Shown: piece after piece, positions 1-5,919 of the stretch
Layout of the letters: every line of letters begins with the position of its first letter
Numbering within the stretch: the first letter of the stretch is position 1
NCBI GenBank assembly: GCA_949291945.1
Contig: CASEXH010000036.1
Span: 1-32,131 of the forward strand
Source of the DNA: an uncultured Bacillota bacterium
GTDB taxonomy: Bacteria; Bacillota; Clostridia; Lachnospirales; Lachnospiraceae
Direction of reading: 5' to 3'
Length of the DNA stretch: 32,131 nt
The notes under the pieces: model-generated
The model's input: only the letters and a program-made list of their open reading frames with translations
Database searches by the model: none
Told to the model about the DNA's origin: nothing
Made by a program: the position numbers and the translations under genes

Positions 1-52
1 TATGACTGTTCATCACTTTTGGCTCTGTTTATATGAGGTAACAAGTTAGAAA

Positions 53-81
53 AAGCCTGAAAAATCAATGTTTTTAGGCTT
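53..81. other. hairpin in the ftsH leader
   Basis: AAGCCT (53-58) pairs with AGGCTT (76-81), and an A-run (60-64) pairs with a T-run (71-75), giving a stem with one bulged G. On the minus strand the stem is followed by a short T-run, so it could be a weak terminator for a minus-strand transcript. On the plus strand it ends about 10 bases before the ftsH ribosome binding site (GGAAGGAAG, 91-99). The first 106 bases hold no gene I can support; a TTGACA at 80-85 has no -10 and lies too close to the start codon to be the ftsH promoter. Confidence 0.4.
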
Positions 82-106
82 GACATTATAGGAAGGAAGA
101 AAACAC

Positions 107-1924
107 ATGCAGGAAGTAAAAAAGCCAAAAAAACCTCTGATCTTCTATTATGTCGTTGCCATGCTGGTCCTGCTGCTCTTTAATTTCCTGGCTATGCCCT
201 GGCTGGCCCAGCGGCGGATACAGGAAGTGGACTACGGCACTTTTATGTCTATGACGAAAGAAGGAAATATCGGTCAGGTAGAAGTACAGGAACAGGAAAA
301 CCAGATTCTTTTCACGGATAAAGAGTATCAGCATATTTATAAGACCGGTATGATGCCAGATCCGGAGCTTACCCAGCGTCTTTACGATTCAGGGGCCAGC
401 TTCACCGGAGAGATCATTAAACAGGCCGATCCGATCCTGAGTTTCTTATTATCCTGGATCCTTCCTATCGTAATCTTTATCCTTATCGGCCAGTATATTT
501 CCAGAAGGCTGACAAGAAACGCCGGGGGCCCTAACGCCATGATGTTCGGCATGGGAAAGAGCAACGCCAAAGTGTATGTAAAATCCTCGGAAGGGATCCG
601 CTTTTCTGATGTAGCAGGGGAAGACGAAGCCAAGGAAAACCTCTCCGAGATCGTAGACTATCTTCACAATCCGGATAAATATAAAAAGATCGGCGCTTCC
701 ATGCCCAAAGGAATCCTTCTTGTAGGACCTCCGGGAACAGGCAAGACCATGCTGGCAAAGGCAGTAGCCGGTGAGGCAGGAGTCCCATTTTTCTCCATGT
801 CCGGTTCTGAATTTGTGGAAATGTTCGTAGGCATGGGCGCCTCCAAGGTCCGTGATCTTTTTAAACAGGCCAAGGAAAAGGCTCCCTGTATCGTATTTAT
901 TGATGAGATTGATGCCATCGGACAAAAACGTGACGGACGGGCAGGAGGAAACGACGAGCGGGAACAGACCCTGAACCAGCTTCTTACGGAAATGGATGGT
1001 TTTGAAGAAAATACCGGTGTTATGATCCTGGCGGCCACTAACCGTCCGGAAAGCCTGGATCCGGCCCTTACCCGTCCGGGAAGGTTTGACCGCCGTGTGC
1101 CGGTAGAACTTCCGGATCTTCAGGGAAGAGAAGCCATCCTCCGGGTACATGCAAAGAAGGTAAACCTCTGTGACAATGTGGATTTTGGCTCTATCGCCCG
1201 GATGGCCTCCGGCGCTTCCGGTGCGGAACTGGCAAATATTGTAAATGAGGCGGCGCTCCGGGCAGTGCGGGATAACCGGGAATACGTAACCCAGGCTGAC
1301 CTGGAAGAAAGTATTGAAGTGGTCATCGCCGGTTATCAAAAGAAAAACTCCATTCTCACAGACCAGGAAAAGAAAGTGGTGGCATATCACGAAATCGGCC
1401 ATGCCCTGGTAGCCGCAAAGCAGACAAATTCTGCTCCGGTCCAGAAGATCACCATTGTCCCCCGTACCTCCGGGGCTCTTGGTTATACCATGCAGGTAGA
1501 TGAAGGGAATCACTATCTCATGAGCCAGGAAGAGCTGGAAAATAAAATTGCAACCCTCACAGGAGGACGGGCTGCGGAAGAGCTGGTATTTCACTCTGCT
1601 TCCACAGGGGCTTCCAACGACATCGAGCAGGCCACCAAGCTGGCAAGAGCCATGATCACCCGCTACGGCATGAGTCCGGATTTTGACATGGTGACTCTGG
1701 AGACAGTAACCAATCAGTATCTGGGAGGAGACGCTTCCCTTGCCTGCTCTGCCCAGGCTCAGGCGGAAATTGACAAACAGGTTATAGCACTGGTAAAACG
1801 TCAGCACCAGAAGGCAGGCAAAATCCTGGAAGAAAACCGGAATAAGCTGGACGAACTGGCAGAATACTTATATCAGAAAGAAACCATTACCGGAGAAGAA
1901 TTCATGAAGATCCTGAACCAGTGA
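107..1924 (+). CDS. ftsH: ATP-dependent zinc metalloprotease FtsH
   Basis: Membrane-anchored AAA+ protease of the FtsH family, which extracts and degrades membrane and short-lived cytosolic proteins as a hexamer. The 605 residues contain an N-terminal membrane helix (about 11-33), a short extracytoplasmic loop, a second helix (about 109-130), Walker A GPPGTGKT (207-214), Walker B VFIDEIDA (263-270), a second region of homology with two arginines (RPGRFDRR, 323-330) and the zinc site HEIGH (428-432). Length is normal for the family. The start has GGAAGGAAG eight bases upstream. It stands alone, followed by two hairpins, so it is probably monocistronic. Many Clostridia carry more than one FtsH paralogue, so this need not be the housekeeping copy. 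Confidence 0.95.
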   Translation: MQEVKKPKKPLIFYYVVAMLVLLLFNFLAMPWLAQRRIQEVDYGTFMSMTKEGNIGQVEVQEQENQILFTDKEYQHIYKTGMMPDPELTQRLYDSGASFTGEIIKQADPILSFLLSWILPIVIFILIGQYISRRLTRNAGGPNAMMFGMGKSNAKVYVKSSEGIRFSDVAGEDEAKENLSEIVDYLHNPDKYKKIGASMPKGILLVGPPGTGKTMLAKAVAGEAGVPFFSMSGSEFVEMFVGMGASKVRDLFKQAKEKAPCIVFIDEIDAIGQKRDGRAGGNDEREQTLNQLLTEMDGFEENTGVMILAATNRPESLDPALTRPGRFDRRVPVELPDLQGREAILRVHAKKVNLCDNVDFGSIARMASGASGAELANIVNEAALRAVRDNREYVTQADLEESIEVVIAGYQKKNSILTDQEKKVVAYHEIGHALVAAKQTNSAPVQKITIVPRTSGALGYTMQVDEGNHYLMSQEELENKIATLTGGRAAEELVFHSASTGASNDIEQATKLARAMITRYGMSPDFDMVTLETVTNQYLGGDASLACSAQAQAEIDKQVIALVKRQHQKAGKILEENRNKLDELAEYLYQKETITGEEFMKILNQ

Positions 1925-1930
1925 TTTTCC

Positions 1931-1981
1931 TTAAAGAGACCGGAAGTGCTGCAAAGGCTGCGGCACTTCCGGTCTCTTTAA
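1931..1981 (+). terminator. strong 19-bp hairpin after ftsH
   Basis: A perfect 19-bp inverted repeat (1931-1949 with 1963-1981) with a 13-base loop begins seven bases after the ftsH stop. It has no T-run of its own but directly abuts a second, canonical terminator. It may stabilise the 3' end of the mRNA or help termination. Confidence 0.7.
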
Positions 1982-1982
1982 G

Positions 1983-2015
1983 GCCCAAAACCCCTTGCTT
2001 ATTTGGGCTTTTTTT
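1983..2015 (+). terminator. Rho-independent terminator of ftsH
   Basis: GCCCAAA (1983-1989) pairs with TTTGGGC (2002-2008) and is followed by seven T residues (2009-2015). This is a canonical intrinsic terminator that separates ftsH from trkA. Confidence 0.75.
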
Positions 2016-2107
2016 CTATTTTTTTACATATATCAGACATTTTTATGGCATATATGCACAACAAATTACAGGTATGTAAGGAAAAGCTAAAATCTTGTGA
2101 TATCTTG

Positions 2108-2135
2108 TTGCATTTACCTGTGGCAGTGCTATAAT
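2108..2135 (+). promoter_or_regulatory. promoter of trkA-trkH
   Basis: TTGCAT (2108-2113), a 16-base spacer and a perfect TATAAT (2130-2135). Predicted transcription starts near 2142, leaving an AT-rich leader of about 70 bases. The rest of the 1925-2211 gap holds the two ftsH terminators and AT-rich DNA. Confidence 0.6.
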
Positions 2136-2211
2136 AGGTCTGATATTTTAATCTTTTTTTATTTTATTCATTTTATTTTTAAAATAATAAATAACTTATT
2201 TGGAGGTAACT

Positions 2212-3570
2212 ATGAATATTATCATTGTTGGCTGCGGTAAGGTAGGATGGACGCTGGCAGAACAGTTGTGCAATGAAGAACACCAGGTAGTGGTGATCGA
2301 TACAAACTCCGACAAGATACAGCAGCTTTCAGAAGATCTCGATTTATTAGGTATCACAGGAAACGGATCCAGTATCCGGGTATTGTCCGAAGCCGGACTA
2401 AAAGATGCAGATATTCTTATTGCCGTCACAGGTTCTGACGAGCTGAACCTTCTCTGCTGCCTCATCGCCAAAAAGGTCAGTGACTGTCATACCATCGCCC
2501 GTGTGCGCAATCCCATTTATAATAAAGAAGTTCATTTTCTGAAAGAACGTCTGGGCATTTCCATGATCATTAATCCGGAGCTTGCAGCCGCAATGGAAAT
2601 TTCCCGTCTTCTCCGTTTTCCTTCTGCCATTAAACTGGATACTTTTTCCAAAGGCCGGGTAGAGCTGCTGAAGTTTAAAATTCTTCCGGAATTCCGTCTT
2701 CAGGGAATGTCTGTTATGGAAGTGGTAGAAAAATTCCGCAGTGATATCCTGATCTGCGGTGTGGAAAGAGGGGGAAATGTCTATATTCCTTCCGGTTCTT
2801 TCACCCTTCAGGACAACGATCTGGTTTCTATCGTAGCTTCACCGAAAAACTCTGCTCTTTTCTTTAAAAAGATCGGTGTACATACACACCAGGTCAGAAA
2901 TGCCCTTATCGTAGGAGGAGGTACTCTGGGATACTATCTGGCCTCTCTTCTTATCGAAATGAGAATAAGGGTACGGATTATCGAATCCAGGAGGGAAAGA
3001 TGTGAGGAGTTAAGCGATCTTCTTCCGGAGGCCACCATTATCTGCGGAGACGGGACTGACAAAAAGCTTCTCTTTGAAGAAGAACTTGCAGATGCGGAAT
3101 CTTTTGTCACCCTTACAAATTTAGACGAAGAGAACATTTTCCTGTCTCTTTTCGCAAAAAAGGTTTCCAAGGCCAAACTTGTGACCAAAGTCAATCGTCT
3201 TACTTTTGATGAAATCGTAGATGAACTGGATCTGGGCAGTGTAATCTATCCAAAATATATTACTGCAGATTATATTCTTCAGTATGTACGTGCAATGGGA
3301 AATTCTGTGGGAAGTAATGTAGAAACCCTGTATCAGATTCTGGACAACCAGGCAGAGGCACTGGAATTCTATGTAAGAGAATCCTCTGAGGTAACAGATA
3401 TTCCACTGGCCCGCCTGGATCTGAAAAACAACCTCCTGATCGCCTGTATTAACCGTGGAGGAAAAGTCAGTATCCCAAGAGGCCAGGATACCATCCAGGT
3501 AGGAGATACCGTTATTGTGGTAACTACTGTTAAAGGCTTGAAAGACTTAAGAGACATACTGAAAAGATAA
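2212..3570 (+). CDS. trkA: Trk potassium uptake regulatory subunit TrkA
   Basis: Cytosolic gating ring protein of the Trk/Ktr potassium transporter. It binds nucleotides through RCK domains and opens TrkH. The 452-residue chain has two RCK halves: the first starts with the Rossmann motif GCGKVG (7-12), and the second starts with a GGGTLGY motif near residue 228. Each is followed by a TrkA-C-like module. I chose the ATG at 2212 over an in-frame TTG at 2200 because the ribosome binding site GGAGG (2202-2206) overlaps that TTG and sits five bases before the ATG. The stop is 15 bases before trkH, so the two are an operon. Confidence 0.93.
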   Translation: MNIIIVGCGKVGWTLAEQLCNEEHQVVVIDTNSDKIQQLSEDLDLLGITGNGSSIRVLSEAGLKDADILIAVTGSDELNLLCCLIAKKVSDCHTIARVRNPIYNKEVHFLKERLGISMIINPELAAAMEISRLLRFPSAIKLDTFSKGRVELLKFKILPEFRLQGMSVMEVVEKFRSDILICGVERGGNVYIPSGSFTLQDNDLVSIVASPKNSALFFKKIGVHTHQVRNALIVGGGTLGYYLASLLIEMRIRVRIIESRRERCEELSDLLPEATIICGDGTDKKLLFEEELADAESFVTLTNLDEENIFLSLFAKKVSKAKLVTKVNRLTFDEIVDELDLGSVIYPKYITADYILQYVRAMGNSVGSNVETLYQILDNQAEALEFYVRESSEVTDIPLARLDLKNNLLIACINRGGKVSIPRGQDTIQVGDTVIVVTTVKGLKDLRDILKR

Positions 3571-3585
3571 GACCTGGAGGCAGAT

Positions 3586-5028
3586 ATGAATTACGCAATT
3601 GTGAGATATGTAATCGGATATGTATTGTATTTTGAGGCGGCCTTTATGGTGCCTCCCTGTATCACAGCCATCATCTACCGGGAATTCTGCGGCTGGTCTT
3701 TTGTAATCACCGGGCTGCTCTGTGTCCTGCTGGGCTTTATCCTTTCACATAAAAAGCCCAAAAACAAAATTTTTTATACCAAAGAAGGATTTGTCACGGT
3801 AGCTTTGAGCTGGATCATATTAAGTATTATGGGATCTCTTCCCTTTCTTTTCAGCGGCTCGATCACAAATCCCATCGATGCCCTTTTCGAGACAGTGTCT
3901 GGCTTTACTACCACAGGAGCCAGCATTATAAAGGATGTTGAAGCGCTTCCCAGATGTATACTTTTCTGGCGGAGCTTCACTCACTGGATCGGAGGTATGG
4001 GAGTCCTTGTCTTCCTTCTTTCTATCCTGCATATTACCGGCAGCGGTTCTCATATGAACCTGATGAAGGCAGAAAGCCCGGGGCCCTCTGTAAGCAAGCT
4101 GACCCCTACCGTCCGTTCCACGGCAAAAACCTTATACCTGATCTATCTGGGAATGACTATCATAGAAATCATCTTCCTGCTGATCGGGGGCATGCCGCTT
4201 TTTGATACCCTGACCATTACCTTCGGTTCTGCAGGAACCGGTGGCTTCGGGATCAAAAACGACAGTATGGCAAGCTATTCGGTATACCTTCAGGTAGTGG
4301 TAACTATTTCCATGATCCTCTTTGGTGTCAATTTTAATGCCTATTACCTGATCCTTCACAAAAAATTTAAAGAAGCTTTTGCTATCGAAGAGATTCGTTG
4401 GTACTTCGGCATTATCCTGGCTTCTACTATGGTGATCGCAGTTATGGTAACAGATATGTACTCCGGTTTCGGCGAAGCTTTCCAGCAGGCTGCATTCCAG
4501 GTAGGTTCCATCATCACTACCACCGGATACGCTACTACAGATTTTAATCTATGGCCGGAAATCCCCAGGACGATCCTGCTGCTCCTGATGCTGGTAGGCG
4601 CCTGTGCAGGAAGTACCGGAGGCGGTATTAAAGTATCCCGACTGGTGATCCTGGTAAAGACTATCGGCAAAGAGCTGCAGACTCTGATACACCCAAGAAG
4701 TGTCAAAAAGCTGAAAATGGACGGACATCCCATAGACCATGAGGTCATCCGTTCCACAAATGTATTTCTGATTGCCTATGTGCTGATTTTCGCATTTTCT
4801 GTGCTCCTCATTGCCATAGACGATTTTGACCTGATCACCAACTTTTCAGCGGTAGCCGCTACGTTCAATAATATCGGCCCCGGCCTTGAAATGGTCGGTC
4901 CTACCCAGAACTTTTCTGTATATTCAAACTTTTCCACATTGGTGCTGACCTTCGATATGCTTGCAGGAAGACTGGAGATCTTTCCCATCCTGCTGCTCTT
5001 CGTAAGAGGTACCTGGAGAAGATACTAA
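3586..5028 (+). CDS. trkH: Trk potassium channel subunit TrkH/KtrB family
   Basis: Polytopic membrane protein of 480 residues forming the K+ pathway of the Trk system, partner of the TrkA encoded just upstream. The four pore-loop signatures with filter glycines are visible in order: SGFTTTGASI, GSAGTGGFGI, TTTGYATTDF and NIGPGLEMVG. Many long hydrophobic helices fit the MPM-repeat fold. Ribosome binding site GGAGG lies nine bases before the ATG. The C-terminus ends in the usual RGTWRRY-like tail. A bidirectional terminator follows. Confidence 0.94.
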   Translation: MNYAIVRYVIGYVLYFEAAFMVPPCITAIIYREFCGWSFVITGLLCVLLGFILSHKKPKNKIFYTKEGFVTVALSWIILSIMGSLPFLFSGSITNPIDALFETVSGFTTTGASIIKDVEALPRCILFWRSFTHWIGGMGVLVFLLSILHITGSGSHMNLMKAESPGPSVSKLTPTVRSTAKTLYLIYLGMTIIEIIFLLIGGMPLFDTLTITFGSAGTGGFGIKNDSMASYSVYLQVVVTISMILFGVNFNAYYLILHKKFKEAFAIEEIRWYFGIILASTMVIAVMVTDMYSGFGEAFQQAAFQVGSIITTTGYATTDFNLWPEIPRTILLLLMLVGACAGSTGGGIKVSRLVILVKTIGKELQTLIHPRSVKKLKMDGHPIDHEVIRSTNVFLIAYVLIFAFSVLLIAIDDFDLITNFSAVAATFNNIGPGLEMVGPTQNFSVYSNFSTLVLTFDMLAGRLEIFPILLLFVRGTWRRY

Positions 5029-5071
5029 AATATCAGGCGCTGCGCTTTTGTGCTTCTCTGTCTTTACAGAT

Positions 5072-5129
5072 AAAAGCCCACGGAACTGTCCTTTTCAACA
5101 TCGTGAAACAGAACAGCCCGTGGGCTTTT
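5072..5129. terminator. bidirectional terminator between trkH and the merR-like gene
   Basis: AAAAGCCCACGG (5072-5083) pairs with CCGTGGGCTTTT (5118-5129), and the stem is extended by ACTGT/ACAG pairing. A-runs and T-runs on both sides let it serve both convergent genes. Confidence 0.75.
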
Positions 5130-5139
5130 CTATTTAGCT

Positions 5140-5802
5140 CTATTCTGCTGTTTTTCTTTTATTTGACCAGTATTTCAAAAAACTCAGGTTATAGACAAGA
5201 AACAATCCGCTCCAGAATACAATGTGAGATACAGAAACAGGTTCTTCCCAAAACCTGGCTGCAGCCATGTATAGAAAAAACAGCCAAAGTCCGGCTCCCA
5301 GGATCAGCTTTACTAAATCCGCCCATCTTCCGAAAACAGCCGTAAACCATCCGGACCCGCCATAACACTCTGCTGTAAAATCCGAAATTTGTCCCAGCAT
5401 CTCTTCTGCCGGAGAAAATTTTCTTCCTTCCTGCTCTTCCTCCCGGATAAAACGAAGGTATTTTTCCGGATCTGTCTTTAAAGGATCTTCCTCCTGTTTC
5501 AGTTTTCTGCAAAGAAGAAGAGAACCTTCCAGCTCTTTCATTTTTCCTTCCAATACTTCTTCCTGTTTTTCCAGAAGAGTCTTCGCCTCTTCCTTTCCCT
5601 CCAGAAGCAGAGCGATACTCTCTACTGAAAGATCTGCTTTCCGAAAGACCAGGATTCTTTTCAGTCTTTCTACATCTTCTTCTGTATAGCTCCGGTAGCT
5701 GCTGCTTTCCTCTCTTTTTGGCTTCAGCAGTCCCTTCTTTTCATAAAACCGGATATTGCCGGGGGATATCCCCGCTTTCTTTGCCGCTTCTCCTATCTTC
5801 AT
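5140..5802 (-). CDS. MerR-family regulator with C-terminal membrane anchor
   Basis: Transcription regulator of 220 residues. Residues 1-70 are a typical MerR winged helix-turn-helix, opening with MKIGEAAKKAGISPGNIRFYE and containing the YRSYTEEDVERL region. Residues about 71-105 are a Glu/Lys-rich dimerisation coiled coil. The effector part is not a known drug- or metal-binding domain. Instead there are two hydrophobic segments (about 163-182 and 192-210) and a basic tail (NKRK), predicting a two-helix membrane anchor. The only cysteines, C99 and C147, are single and do not form the metal motif of MerR/CueR. The ATG is preceded by GGAGG. A MerR-type promoter lies 87 bases upstream, so autoregulation is likely. 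The signal sensed is unknown. Confidence 0.85.
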   Translation of the reverse strand: MKIGEAAKKAGISPGNIRFYEKKGLLKPKREESSSYRSYTEEDVERLKRILVFRKADLSVESIALLLEGKEEAKTLLEKQEEVLEGKMKELEGSLLLCRKLKQEEDPLKTDPEKYLRFIREEEQEGRKFSPAEEMLGQISDFTAECYGGSGWFTAVFGRWADLVKLILGAGLWLFFLYMAAARFWEEPVSVSHIVFWSGLFLVYNLSFLKYWSNKRKTAE

Positions 5803-5888
5803 AGTCTGTAACCTCCTACCTCTGATCCTGGATTTCTCTGCAGCCCCGTTTTCCCTGCAGTACAGGACATATGCTTTCTTTTACCTTT

Positions 5889-5919
5889 GCTATACACCTT
5901 CTACCAGGTGGAAGGTCAA
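5889..5919 (-). promoter_or_regulatory. MerR-type promoter/operator with 19-bp spacer
   Basis: Minus strand: -35 TTGACC (5914-5919), a 19-base spacer and -10 TATAGC (5889-5894). The dyad ACCTTC (5896-5901) / GAAGGT (5911-5916) is centred between the two boxes. An over-long 19-bp spacer with a central dyad is the hallmark of promoters that MerR proteins untwist. It drives the membrane-tailed MerR gene and overlaps the last codons of the upstream GTPase gene. Confidence 0.8.

Noticed and set aside
449..1807. A 452-codon open frame on the minus strand across ftsH.
   Set aside because: It lies wholly opposite a gene with perfect FtsH motifs, has no ribosome binding site that I can see, and its sequence resembles no family; it is an antisense shadow.
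2136..2211. A c-di-AMP (ydaO-type) riboswitch before trkA, common for potassium transporters.
   Set aside because: The leader predicted from the TATAAT is only about 70 AT-rich bases, too short, and none of the conserved riboswitch blocks are visible.
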